From Blautia sp. An249 (GTDB lineage: Bacteria; Bacillota; Clostridia; Lachnospirales; Lachnospiraceae), in NCBI RefSeq assembly GCF_002159835.1, contig NZ_NFJL01000021.1, positions 1 to 64,000 on the forward strand: a stretch of DNA of 64,000 nucleotides, given 5' to 3'. Position 1 is the stretch's first letter. Every line of letters begins with the position of its first letter. A model generated the notes under the pieces. The model was not told where the DNA came from. It ran no database searches and saw only the letters and a program-made list of their open reading frames with translations. This document shows, piece after piece, positions 51,606 through 60,240 of this stretch. A program made the position numbers and the translations under genes.

Positions 51606-52382
51606 TTGAGAAATATTGAGAAAGAAATTGAAGAAAAGTTAAAAGAGATTGAAAGAAAAGAGAAGGTTCGTATCCTTTTTGCAGCAGAATCCGGCAGCCG
51701 GGCCTGGGGATTTGCCTCTCCGGACAGTGATTACGACGTGCGTTTTATTTATGTTCGTCCGGCAGAAGACTATCTGCGGCTGGAGGGGATTCGGGATGTA
51801 ATCGAGTGGCAGTTGGATGAAGTGCTGGATATTAATGGATGGGATTTAAAGAAAGCGCTGGTTCAGTTTCAAAAGGGAAATGCCACTTTGTTTGAATGGG
51901 CAGTTTCTCCCATTGTATATCGTACCTGCAAGGCGTGGGAGCACATTTATGAAACGGCGAAGGAGTATTTTTCCGTGAAGACGGCCGTACACCACTATTT
52001 GGGTACGGCAAATAACACCTATATGCAGTATCTTCAGGGAGACAAGGTAAGGTATAAGAAATATTTCTATGCCATCCGTCCTCTTCTGGCAGCCAGATAT
52101 ATTGAAGAAAACCGTTGTCCGGCTCCGATTTTATTTGAGGATCTGATGAAACAGGAGCTGCCGGAAAATCTGAGAACAGAGATTGCCCATGTGCAGAAGG
52201 TCAAAATGGTTTCTGATGAAAAGGAGTTACATCCTCAGAATCCTCAGATTCAAAAGTTTATTGCTTCTGAACTGGAACGGCAAAAAGAGATTGCGGACTC
52301 CCTTTCAAAGGATCGCAAGGAGGACTGGGAGAAATTGAATCAGGTCTTTTTAGAAACCCTTGGAGGGAAAATAGAGGAATGA
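51606..52382 (+). CDS. second RlaP-like nucleotidyltransferase
   Basis: The 258-residue protein starts at a TTG nine bases after GGAGGTG. The active-site strand is ESGSRAWGFASPDSDYDVRF (G-S and D-x-D), again polymerase-beta type. It is about 80 residues shorter than its upstream neighbour and not closely similar outside the motif. The two are cotranscribed. Paired nucleotidyltransferases with related folds occur in RNA repair and modification clusters, but no ligase or kinase partner is present. Confidence 0.8.
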   Translation: MRNIEKEIEEKLKEIERKEKVRILFAAESGSRAWGFASPDSDYDVRFIYVRPAEDYLRLEGIRDVIEWQLDEVLDINGWDLKKALVQFQKGNATLFEWAVSPIVYRTCKAWEHIYETAKEYFSVKTAVHHYLGTANNTYMQYLQGDKVRYKKYFYAIRPLLAARYIEENRCPAPILFEDLMKQELPENLRTEIAHVQKVKMVSDEKELHPQNPQIQKFIASELERQKEIADSLSKDRKEDWEKLNQVFLETLGGKIEE

Positions 52383-52384
52383 GC

Positions 52385-52413
52385 TTGACTTTTTCCGTTA
52401 CATGTGCTAGGAT
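52385..52413 (+). promoter_or_regulatory. sigma-A promoter upstream of a leader hairpin
   Basis: TTGACT (52385-52390) and TAGGAT (52408-52413) are 17 bases apart with TGC before the -10. The layout and sequence (TTGACTTTTTCC then TGCTAGGATG) resemble the promoter at 50465. The start site near 52420 precedes the hairpin at 52447. Confidence 0.65.
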
Positions 52414-52434
52414 GATGCAAAATTAAAGATAATA

Positions 52435-52470
52435 ATGCCGCCGGGTAAGCCTTATTTCTCATTCCATTAG
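52435..52470 (+). CDS. possible 11-residue leader peptide
   Basis: An ATG at 52435 reads MPPGKPYFSFH and stops at 52468, inside the left arm region of the terminator hairpin. The ribosome site is weak (AAAG). Its position between promoter and attenuator suggests translation-coupled attenuation of the flavoprotein gene. It is speculative on sequence alone. Confidence 0.3.
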   Translation: MPPGKPYFSFH

Positions 52471-52503
52471 GCCGTAGCAGGAATGATGAGATAAGGCTTT
52501 TTT
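52447..52503 (+). terminator. long leader terminator (attenuator candidate)
   Basis: AAGCCTTATTTCTCATTCC (52447-52465) and GGAATGATGAGATAAGGCTT (52480-52499) pair with a small bulge and are followed by a T-run to 52503. It lies upstream of the Nim-like gene at 52571. Confidence 0.85.
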
Positions 52504-52570
52504 GTGTAATAGGAAAGTATTCCATATGGTTTCCTGTGCCGGCAGCTGTATCTGTAAGTGAGGTGTTTTT

Positions 52571-53077
52571 ATGTTTCAGGAGATGAGAAGAAAACGGCAG
52601 GCTTTATCACAGGAGGAAATTTCTGATGTTTTAGGGAAAGGAACATCCGGGGTGCTGGCTCTGTCGGGAGTAGCCGGTTATCCTTATGCGGTTCCGCTCA
52701 GCTACGTATATGACGGGGCGAAGATTTATTTTCACTGTGCCAAAAGCGGATACAAGCTGGATGCAATACGGGGGAATGGGAAAGCTTCTTTCTGTGTTGT
52801 CGCCCAGGATCAGATTGTTCCGGAAGAATACACTACATATTTTAAAAGTGTGATTGTATTCGGACAGATAGAAATCATAGAAGAGGAGGGAAAGAAGCGC
52901 GAGGCGATCGAAAAACTGGCTGCCAAATATGCACCCCATGAAAAGGAGGAAAAGCGCAGAGAGGCCATTGACCGGGAATGGGAAAACCTTTGCATGTTAG
53001 AAATGCATATCGATTATAAAACCGGGAAAGAAGCCATAGAACTTGTTAAGAAAAATAAGAAAATAAATAGTAAATAA
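52571..53077 (+). CDS. Nim-like pyridoxamine-5'-phosphate-oxidase-family flavoprotein
   Basis: The 168-residue protein has the split-barrel FMN-binding pattern of the family: GTSGVLALSG, a YPYAVPLSYVYD strand, FHCAKSGYKLDAIRG and SFCVVAQD. Such proteins in anaerobes reduce nitro compounds (NimA type) or bind flavin or heme. GAGGTG lies 6 bases before the start. The neighbouring MATE pump supports a role in xenobiotic handling. The function is inferred from family. Confidence 0.75.
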   Translation: MFQEMRRKRQALSQEEISDVLGKGTSGVLALSGVAGYPYAVPLSYVYDGAKIYFHCAKSGYKLDAIRGNGKASFCVVAQDQIVPEEYTTYFKSVIVFGQIEIIEEEGKKREAIEKLAAKYAPHEKEEKRREAIDREWENLCMLEMHIDYKTGKEAIELVKKNKKINSK

Positions 53078-53125
53078 AACAGAAATAAAATCAACCTGCC
53101 GGGGTTTCATTTTATTGTGTATCAG

Positions 53126-53158
53126 GCCTGCGTAACACAAAACGCAGGCTTTTTATTT
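53126..53158 (+). terminator. intrinsic terminator before the MATE gene
   Basis: GCCTGCGT (53126-53133) and ACGCAGGC (53142-53149) form a perfect 8-bp stem with an 8-base loop followed by TTTTTATTTT. It may end the Nim-like transcript or attenuate the MATE gene. Confidence 0.85.
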
Positions 53159-53194
53159 TCCGCGCAGGGCGTTCTCTATAGGAGGAGTTTAATC

Positions 53195-54511
53195 ATGTAT
53201 AAAGGAAAATCACATACTTTATTTATGAAATATGCGGTTCCGCAGATGATAGGATTGTTATTCAATTCCGTTTATATGATTGTTGACGGAGTGTTTATCG
53301 GCAATCGTCTCGGGCGTGACGCTATGGCTGCAGCAGCAGTTTCAGTACCGTTGGTGGAAATTTTAATTGCGCTGTCTATGGCAGTTGCCACAGGGGCAGG
53401 GGTCATGATTTCAGCTCATCTGGGACAGGGCGAGAAAGAAAAAGCCCGGACCATTTTCAATCTTTCTGTACTGTGTACGGCTGTGATGGGGATATGTATC
53501 TGCGTATTCGGAAATATATTTATTCATCCGCTGGCAGAACTGCTGGGGTCTACTCCGGCCATTCATGAAAAAGCGATTCGTTATATGTGGTATATCCTTA
53601 CGTTTTCGCCATTCCTGCTTTTCAGCTTTCTGCTAAGCGGGCTGGTACGTAATGACAACCGTCCGAAACTTGCCATGTTCGCGCTGATGTTTGGTTCCGT
53701 GTCAAATATTGTATTGGATTATGTGTTTATGTACCCCATGAACATGGGAATTGCAGGAGCGGCATTCGCAACAGCTCTCGGCCCGATTTTCAGTGTGCTG
53801 ATTATGCTGCCCCATTTTATATTAAAGCGGGGAGACTTATATTTTGCAAAATTAAAGTGTAAATGGCATCATATTCGTTCCATTTATGTGCTGGGATTTC
53901 CATCCTTCATTATGGAATTTACCATTGGGATTATTACTTTTGTATATAATTTCGCCATTGTTCATTATGGATTCGGGGAGATTGGCCTTGCGGCCTATCT
54001 TATTATCGGCTATCTTATGCTGATTATCCTGACCCTGTTTCTTGGTATGGGACAAGGTCTGCAGCCGGTATTCAGCTATTTTATGGGGACGGGGGAAGAA
54101 GACCGCAGTAAGGCGCTGTTGAATTTTTCCATTAAAATATTTCTGGCAATTGGAATTTTGTGTTATATACTCATTTTCTTTTTCTCCCGGAACTTCTTCA
54201 CTATTTTCAATCCGGGAGATATGGAATTGATTAATTTTACGGAAAGCAGGAGTCTGCCTTACTTTTCGGGCTTCTTTCTGGCGGGGGTCAATATTCTAAT
54301 GATTGCCTATTGGCAGGCAAATGAACGGACAGGGAAAGCCCTCGCCGTATCGCTGTCAAGAAGTGTCATCTGGCCTCCGGTACTCATTGCGGCGCTGCCG
54401 CTGCTTTTGGGAAGCGAGATGGTCTGGATTTGTCATTCCTGTAGTGAGGCGCTGACTGCAGTTACTGCATTTATACTGCTTACAACGGAAAGAAAAAAGA
54501 AAAAAATATAA
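53195..54511 (+). CDS. MATE-family efflux pump
   Basis: The protein is 438 residues from the ATG at 53195, seven bases after AGGAGG; an upstream extension of 26 codons covers the terminator and is not used. Twelve membrane helices are arranged in two halves, beginning MKYAVPQMIGLLFNSVYMIVDG, the usual MATE helix 1 pattern. It exports drugs or metabolites in exchange for Na+ or H+. It is followed by a cytidylate-kinase-like gene 12 bases downstream. Confidence 0.9.
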   Translation: MYKGKSHTLFMKYAVPQMIGLLFNSVYMIVDGVFIGNRLGRDAMAAAAVSVPLVEILIALSMAVATGAGVMISAHLGQGEKEKARTIFNLSVLCTAVMGICICVFGNIFIHPLAELLGSTPAIHEKAIRYMWYILTFSPFLLFSFLLSGLVRNDNRPKLAMFALMFGSVSNIVLDYVFMYPMNMGIAGAAFATALGPIFSVLIMLPHFILKRGDLYFAKLKCKWHHIRSIYVLGFPSFIMEFTIGIITFVYNFAIVHYGFGEIGLAAYLIIGYLMLIILTLFLGMGQGLQPVFSYFMGTGEEDRSKALLNFSIKIFLAIGILCYILIFFFSRNFFTIFNPGDMELINFTESRSLPYFSGFFLAGVNILMIAYWQANERTGKALAVSLSRSVIWPPVLIAALPLLLGSEMVWICHSCSEALTAVTAFILLTTERKKKKI

Positions 54512-54523
54512 GGAGGATTTAGC

Positions 54524-55126
54524 ATGAATCGCATTATTACCATTGGGCGGGAATTTGGAAGCGGAGGCCGTGAATTGGGAAGACGACTGGCTGAAAACCT
54601 AAAGATAGCCTATTATGATCGGGAAATTGTGGAGGAATTGGGGAAAAGGACAGAACTGGCAGAGGATTACATTGAAAGAGTGGATGAAAGCCGGCCTCTG
54701 CCATTGCCTCCGATAACAACCTGCAGGACGTTCGGAATTCCCTATAATTATGTAATGGAGGAGCGTTTATCTGTTTATACACAGGAGAGTAATATCATCC
54801 GGGAAATGGCAGAAAAATCAGACTGTGTAATTGTGGGACGGTGTGCGGATTATGTTCTGCATGACTGGAATCCATACCGGATTTTTGTCTATGCGGATAT
54901 GCCGTCCAGAATCGCCCGCTGCCGCAGGAAAGGGATGGACGCAGCAACGCTGACAGACAGGGAAATACAGCAGAAGATCGTTTCTGTTGATAAGAAAAGA
55001 GCGCGCTATTATCAATTTTATACGGATAATACCTGGGGAGATAAGAGGAATTATCATTTATGCATCAATACCGGCGGAGAGGATATAAAAAGACTGGCGG
55101 CTGCATTGGCGTGTTTTATTAAATAG
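54524..55126 (+). CDS. cytidylate-kinase-like protein
   Basis: The 200-residue protein has the P-loop-like start ITIGREFGSGGRELGRRLAE and a helical lid with DREIVEELG, matching the cytidylate-kinase-like (AAA_26) family common in Clostridia. The phosphate loop GREFGSGGRE replaces the classical GxxxxGK. It forms one unit with the MATE gene. The true substrate is unknown. Confidence 0.8.
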   Translation: MNRIITIGREFGSGGRELGRRLAENLKIAYYDREIVEELGKRTELAEDYIERVDESRPLPLPPITTCRTFGIPYNYVMEERLSVYTQESNIIREMAEKSDCVIVGRCADYVLHDWNPYRIFVYADMPSRIARCRRKGMDAATLTDREIQQKIVSVDKKRARYYQFYTDNTWGDKRNYHLCINTGGEDIKRLAAALACFIK

Positions 55127-55138
55127 AACTGCCCTCAG

Positions 55139-55173
55139 ATGGCGGTGAAGGGAGACCTCACCGCCATTTCCCC
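55139..55173. terminator. terminator between convergent genes
   Basis: ATGGCGGTGA (55139-55148) and TCACCGCCAT (55158-55167) form a perfect 10-bp stem with a 9-base loop, between the kinase-like gene (+) and the AAA ATPase gene (-). Confidence 0.85.
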
Positions 55174-55175
55174 TT

Positions 55176-56660
55176 CTATACAAGCAGATTTTCCAGTGCC
55201 TGAGAATCAAACACCACTTCAGTCAGATGGTTGACCTCGATTTGGTATAAAGCGTTTGCAGCCATATGTTCTGCCGCCTGTTCCAGATCACGGATCCCGG
55301 AGGTAGTGACATATTTTGTCACCAGAGCGTCCAGGGCGTCTTCGGTTACATGACATTCCTGTTCATGAAGCCCCATCCGTTTTAAAACTTTGGGCAGTGC
55401 ATATCTGGAGAAGATGATCTTCTTTTCTTCGGGCGTATAGTCCGGAATGTCAATCACTGCGAAACGGGACATTAAGGGCGCGCTGATCTGGCTTTTGTCA
55501 TTTGCGGTGGCGATGGGATACACTCCCACGGTGGGAATCATACATTCAATATAATTGTCAGTGAATCCCAGGTTATCCAGCAGTGTTAAAAGTACGTCTG
55601 CCGGATTGCCGTTTCCCTTTCCGGACGCTGCCTTATCCAGCTCGTTAATAATAAATACCAGATTGGACTCCCCGGCCATGGAGAAAGCCTCCATGATGAT
55701 ACCCGGTTTTGCATTGGCGTAGATTCGGGAGCTTCCTGTAAGCTGTTCCGGATCGTTTATTGAGCTCATATCCAGAGTGGTCCAGGGCAGCTTTAAAATC
55801 CGGGCAACTGCATAGGCAATCTGGGATTTTCCGGTTCCGGCCGGTCCCACCAGCAGAAGTCCGTAAGCAGGCAGAGTATGGGTGCGGTTGATCTGGATAA
55901 TGGTTTCTATAATTCTCTGTTTTACCCGTTCCATGCCATAGAGCTCTTCGTCCAGAATACGGCGGGCTTCCACGGGATCAATGGATTCAAAGTAGTCATT
56001 TTTCCACTGGATGTTTAAAACCATGGAAAGGGCACGCTGGGCATGGCGGCGTTCTTCCAGAGTGACTTCATGGGAACGGGCTACGGCCAGATTCCTCCTC
56101 GCCCAGAGACTGATGGTATCCGGCAGGGTTTTCCCGGCGCAGGTCATGAAATCTGAGATACTCTGCAGACTTGTAAGTTTCATCTCATCGCCGGTTTCTT
56201 CCGCATCGTCATCTTCCGTTTCCGGGGCAGGGGCGTGGCTGGCCAGAAGTCTCTCAATAATAAGCTGTAAAAAGCCGTCGGAGGCGGAAAGTTTCGTTCC
56301 CACTCCCGCAGAAATTTCCCGGATTTTATAGACTGCGTAGCCTTCTTCTGTGTTCTGGCCGGACAAGCGTACGCGGATATGGTTTTCTCCCAGCCAGCGC
56401 AGAAGAGGGACAAAGCGGGCATCTATTTTCAGAATATCTGCGCTTACGGCTCCGTCATCCTCGTCAAATTCAAAAGAGGTTCTGGTGTTGGGATTGGTAA
56501 AGAGACCACAGGAGTGGTGTTTCCAGTTTTTGGCCTGGTTGTCCAGTACCAGAATGGGATGCTCTACAGAAGAGCAGGATTCATTGGAACGGACGATTGT
56601 ATAAGTACATTCAGGTTGATTCTTTTTCGGTGGTTCGTTACGAAAATCGAAAATTGGCAT
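55176..56660 (-). CDS. AAA ATPase (Lon-type ATPase core, no protease)
   Basis: The protein is 494 residues from the ATG at 56660, with AAAGGAG upstream. An N-terminal region of about 230 residues precedes the AAA core: Walker A GPAGTGKS near 275, Walker B FIINELDK (Asn-Glu in place of Asp-Glu), sensor 1 ATANDK and a helical lid. It resembles the ATPase of Lon-like proteases but ends without a protease domain. It may remodel a partner protein. No obvious partner gene is adjacent; the next gene is divergent. Confidence 0.8.
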   Translation of the reverse strand: MPIFDFRNEPPKKNQPECTYTIVRSNESCSSVEHPILVLDNQAKNWKHHSCGLFTNPNTRTSFEFDEDDGAVSADILKIDARFVPLLRWLGENHIRVRLSGQNTEEGYAVYKIREISAGVGTKLSASDGFLQLIIERLLASHAPAPETEDDDAEETGDEMKLTSLQSISDFMTCAGKTLPDTISLWARRNLAVARSHEVTLEERRHAQRALSMVLNIQWKNDYFESIDPVEARRILDEELYGMERVKQRIIETIIQINRTHTLPAYGLLLVGPAGTGKSQIAYAVARILKLPWTTLDMSSINDPEQLTGSSRIYANAKPGIIMEAFSMAGESNLVFIINELDKAASGKGNGNPADVLLTLLDNLGFTDNYIECMIPTVGVYPIATANDKSQISAPLMSRFAVIDIPDYTPEEKKIIFSRYALPKVLKRMGLHEQECHVTEDALDALVTKYVTTSGIRDLEQAAEHMAANALYQIEVNHLTEVVFDSQALENLLV

Positions 56661-56823
56661 ACGAATTACTCCTTTGCTGAATTTGATTATCATCATAGCA
56701 CATTTAAGAGGGTTCGTAAATCAGCAGGAGCGATGTTCTGTCATATCTTGATGTAGAAAAATCGAGAAAAATGTGATATGGTAATAAAAGGGAATAAAAT
56801 AATATTCGACTAAAAAGCAGCGG

Positions 56824-56856
56824 GCCAGGGAGAAAACATACCCTGGCTTTTTCTTT
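56824..56856 (+). terminator. leader terminator (attenuator candidate)
   Basis: GCCAGGG (56824-56830) and CCCTGGC (56841-56847) form a perfect 7-bp stem followed by TTTTTCTTTC. The upstream gene is divergent, so on the + strand this hairpin can only act in the leader of the PQQ-propeller gene. Confidence 0.75.
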
Positions 56857-56891
56857 CGCTGTGAAAAAACAGAAACTGAAGGAGAAATAAG

Positions 56892-58685
56892 ATGAAACAG
56901 AAAAAACAGGCCCGCGGGGGAAGGGGCCAGGTCAGACATGCCCGGAAAAAGAAGGGGCACAGCAGGCGTCTGCTTTTCACCGGAATTCTTCTTGTGATTG
57001 AAGCGGCAGTTCTGCTGGGGGTGGGAGCATATCTGCTCCTGGGAAAATCCCCGGGAGGCGACAAATTCTCAGGAGAGCAGGCCCAGGAGACAGGGGCGGA
57101 AATTCAGAAGGGAGAAGAAAGCGTCCCGATTGCCATGGAACCCAGCAAGGATATTCTCTTTGAGCCCCATTGCGTGGAGACAACTGCTCCGGAAAAAATG
57201 ATTAGTTATACAGAAGTGGAAGTGGACGGAACGAAACTGGAGAGCACAGCCCAGTATGTTCCCGACGCAGAGATTTCCTTTTCTGTAGGAGAGGATTATA
57301 CAGATGCAGAGGGAATCCTTACCTTCCGCGGAAATAATTTCCGGGACAGTCCTGCATATGGAACGGCGGAAATCCAGAATCATACACTGACACAGAAATG
57401 GTCCCATGATACCGGATCCCTCTCTTCCGGAGGAACCTTCTGGAGCGGAAGCGGATGGACAGGACAGCCGCTGATGACCAAATGGCCCAGAGAGGTGAAG
57501 GCACATATGAATATGTATGACTGGGCGAAGGAAGACGATGAACTGGTGGAAGTTATATATGCCTGCATGGACGGATACGTGTATTTCCTGGATTTAGAGA
57601 CGGGGGAACCTACCAGGGAGTCTCTGTATCTGGGCTATACATTTAAGGGAGCAGGCGCGCTGGATCCCAGAGGGTATCCCATCCTGTACGTGGGAGCGGG
57701 CTATAACAGCGACAACGGGCCTGCAAAAGTATTTATTATCAACCTTCTGGACTGCAGCACGATGTATACCTTTGGAGACAATGATGCCTTTTCTTTAAGA
57801 GGAAGTCTGAGCTTCTTCGATTCCTCCGCCCTGGTGGATGCCGAGACGGATACCCTGATTTATCCGGGGGAAAACGGAATTCTCTATTTGATCAGGCTGA
57901 ATACGGCATATGACCAGAATGCAGGAACACTGTCCATTGCTCCGGGGAAAACGGTGAAATGGCATTATTACGGCCTTCGTTCCAGTTCAGCCAATTACTG
58001 GGTGGGAATGGAAGACAGCGCCGCCGTCTATAAAGGATATTTATTTGTGGCAGATAACGGGGGACATCTGATGTGTCTGAACCTGAATAACCTGGAACTG
58101 GTGTGGGTACAGGATATTCTGGATGACTCCAATTCTACTCCGGTGCTTTCCATTGAAAACGGAAAACTGTATCTCTATGTGAGCACTTCTTTCCGTCTGG
58201 GATGGAGAAGCAGCAGCTCAGCCACAGTCCCCGTCTGGAAAATCAATGCAGAGACGGGAGAGATTATCTGGCAGACGGACTACGAGTGTTATTCGGACGA
58301 CGGAGTATCGGGAGGGGTTCAGTCTACCATTGCCTCCGGGAAAAACGGTCTGTCGGACTACATCTATGTAACGGTGTCAAAGACGGAAAACAACGCCAAT
58401 GGGGTTCTGGCGTGTCTGAATAAAGAGACCGGGGTGGTTGTATGGGAACATAAGGCAGGATATGCCTGGTCCTCTCCGGTGTGCGTCTATAACGGGGACG
58501 GAACGGGAACGGTACTTTACTGCAGCAGTGATGGAAACATGTATCTGCTGGACGGATCCGGAGGTCAGGTATACCAGACGCTCTCCTTAAGTCAGGGAGT
58601 GATCGAAGCCTCCCCGGCAGTTTACAACAATTATGTGGTAGTGGGAACCAGAGACTGCAAGATATGGGGAATTGAATTAAGTTAA
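56892..58685 (+). CDS. membrane-anchored PQQ-type beta-propeller protein
   Basis: The 597-residue protein has a basic N-terminus, one membrane helix at about 34-55 (GILLVIEAAVLLGVGAYLLLG) and a large outside domain. The outside domain has repeated strands of PQQ/WD type (VYFLDLETGEPT, LMCLNLNNLELVW, VPVWKINAETGEIIW, VLACLNKETGVVVWEH). Such propellers bind partners or cell-wall components outside the cell. GAAGGAG precedes the ATG. No catalytic metal site is obvious. Confidence 0.85.
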   Translation: MKQKKQARGGRGQVRHARKKKGHSRRLLFTGILLVIEAAVLLGVGAYLLLGKSPGGDKFSGEQAQETGAEIQKGEESVPIAMEPSKDILFEPHCVETTAPEKMISYTEVEVDGTKLESTAQYVPDAEISFSVGEDYTDAEGILTFRGNNFRDSPAYGTAEIQNHTLTQKWSHDTGSLSSGGTFWSGSGWTGQPLMTKWPREVKAHMNMYDWAKEDDELVEVIYACMDGYVYFLDLETGEPTRESLYLGYTFKGAGALDPRGYPILYVGAGYNSDNGPAKVFIINLLDCSTMYTFGDNDAFSLRGSLSFFDSSALVDAETDTLIYPGENGILYLIRLNTAYDQNAGTLSIAPGKTVKWHYYGLRSSSANYWVGMEDSAAVYKGYLFVADNGGHLMCLNLNNLELVWVQDILDDSNSTPVLSIENGKLYLYVSTSFRLGWRSSSSATVPVWKINAETGEIIWQTDYECYSDDGVSGGVQSTIASGKNGLSDYIYVTVSKTENNANGVLACLNKETGVVVWEHKAGYAWSSPVCVYNGDGTGTVLYCSSDGNMYLLDGSGGQVYQTLSLSQGVIEASPAVYNNYVVVGTRDCKIWGIELS

Positions 58686-58784
58686 AAAAGGACAGATATT
58701 ATAACGGAAGCCGGGAATAAATATTGGTATATTAAAAGTCTGCAATTGGAATCAAATATATAATAGCAGGAGGAATTAGAAAAA

Positions 58785-59654
58785 ATGTGGATTTTCTATG
58801 CCGTGGGCTCTGCATTTTTTGCGGGAGTGACTTCCATACTGGCAAAGTGCGGAGTAAAAAACACAGATGCAAATGTGGTGACTGCAGTACGGACGGTGGT
58901 TGTCTTTCTGTTTGCCTGGCTGATGGTGTTTCTTACAGGTTCCTGGAACCAAATGGGAGATATAAGCGGCAGAACCCTTATTTTTCTGATTCTCTCGGGA
59001 GCTGCCACAGGAGCCTCCTGGCTGTGTTACTTCCGCGCGCTGCAGACGGGAAATGTGAATAAAGTAGTTCCCATAGATAAGTCCAGTACGGTGCTGACCA
59101 TTGTCCTGGCTCTGATTTTTCTGAAGGAGGGGGTCAGCCTTTCTAAGGCGGCCGCCGTCTTTTGCATTGCGGCAGGAATCTTTCTGATGATTGATAAAAA
59201 AGATGTACAGGAAGAGAAAGAAGGTCAGGGTTCCGACTGGTTTCTCTATGCCTGCGGCTCTGCCGTTTTTGCCAGTCTGACGGCGATTTTAGGAAAAATC
59301 GGGATTGAAAATGTGGAATCGAATCTGGGGACGGCAATCCGGACGGCCGTGGTGCTTCTGATGGCCTGGGGACTGGTGTTTCTGACGGGAAAGCAAAAAG
59401 AGATCCGAAGAATCGGAAGAAAGGAAATGCTTTTTATCTGTGCGTCGGGAATCGCCACAGGAGCTTCCTGGCTCTGTTATTACCGGGCTTTGCAGGAGGG
59501 GCCGGCCAGTGTGGTAGTGCCCATTGACAAACTGAGTATTCTTATCACCGTTCTCTTTTCCTGGCTGGTGTTTAAAGAAAGGCTGAAAAGAAAGGAAGGG
59601 GCAGGGCTTTTCCTTCTGACTGCCGGAACAGTGGCAATGGCCTTTATAAAATAA
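58785..59654 (+). CDS. EamA-family (DMT) transporter
   Basis: This 289-residue protein has ten predicted helices in two EamA repeats; the pair GAATGASWLCYFRALQ and GIATGASWLCYYRALQ shows the internal duplication. It probably moves a small metabolite. AGGAGG lies 12 bases upstream. The central polar linker (KKDVQEEKEGQGSD) joins the halves. The substrate is unknown. Confidence 0.9.
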   Translation: MWIFYAVGSAFFAGVTSILAKCGVKNTDANVVTAVRTVVVFLFAWLMVFLTGSWNQMGDISGRTLIFLILSGAATGASWLCYFRALQTGNVNKVVPIDKSSTVLTIVLALIFLKEGVSLSKAAAVFCIAAGIFLMIDKKDVQEEKEGQGSDWFLYACGSAVFASLTAILGKIGIENVESNLGTAIRTAVVLLMAWGLVFLTGKQKEIRRIGRKEMLFICASGIATGASWLCYYRALQEGPASVVVPIDKLSILITVLFSWLVFKERLKRKEGAGLFLLTAGTVAMAFIK

Positions 59655-59670
59655 AAGAAAAGGAAGCAGG

Positions 59671-59712
59671 AAATGCCGCCCATCAATTGATTGATCCGGG
59701 CGGCATTTTCGT
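59671..59712. terminator. bidirectional terminator
   Basis: AAATGCCGCCC (59671-59681) and GGGCGGCATTT (59698-59708) form a perfect 11-bp stem between convergent genes. Confidence 0.85.
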
Positions 59713-59720
59713 ACTTGTTT

Positions 59721-60086
59721 TTAATTTTCAAGCATCTGATCCTTTTTGGAAAGGATAGCTTCCACAGCCGCGCAGGCAGGACAATCGCAGTATTTGGCGC
59801 CTGCCGCTTTAATGGCCTGGGCGTGTTCGGCGACTTTTTTTGCTGCTTCGGTTCCGCCGAAAACCTGGGCCCCTGCTTCAGACTGGGCGAAAGCGAATAA
59901 TCCGTCTACCGTGACAATGTCTTCTTCCAGTTCTGCCAGATAAGCCTTGGTTTCCTCGGATTCCCGAGAGGTTCCCACGGCGTTCAGCCATGCCTGGGCG
60001 GCGTCTTTTGCTTCTTTGCTGCAGCTTGCAGCAGCGATTAAGTCTTTTGATTTTTCTACAACATAATCTAAAATTTCCTTCTTCAT
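59721..60086 (-). CDS. small helical protein with CDCPAC motif
   Basis: The 121-residue helical protein has repeated Ala-rich helices and a C-terminal CDCPAC motif that could bind metal or act in redox. AAGGACGAG precedes its ATG. Proteins of this kind in Clostridia are often labelled as heat-shock related, a label I cannot support from sequence. No operon partners on this strand. Confidence 0.6.
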   Translation of the reverse strand: MKKEILDYVVEKSKDLIAAASCSKEAKDAAQAWLNAVGTSRESEETKAYLAELEEDIVTVDGLFAFAQSEAGAQVFGGTEAAKKVAEHAQAIKAAGAKYCDCPACAAVEAILSKKDQMLEN

Positions 60087-60169
60087 TGTACTCGTCCTTT
60101 CTTTTATTGTAATTATCTTTATTTTACCATAAAGAAATCAGAAAAGGGTATGGGTTTCTGATCTTTTTC

Positions 60170-60198
60170 TTTACGGAAGTGAGGCGACAGGATATAAT
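60170..60198 (+). promoter_or_regulatory. sigma-A promoter of the zinc-ribbon membrane gene
   Basis: TTTACG (60170-60175) and TATAAT (60193-60198) are 17 bases apart. The start site near 60205 supports the GTG at 60241 rather than the TTG at 60199 as the translation start. Confidence 0.6.
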
Positions 60199-60240
60199 TT
60201 GAATAGAGAAAGAAGGAGCAGGAGAGGGGGCGGACAGGCA

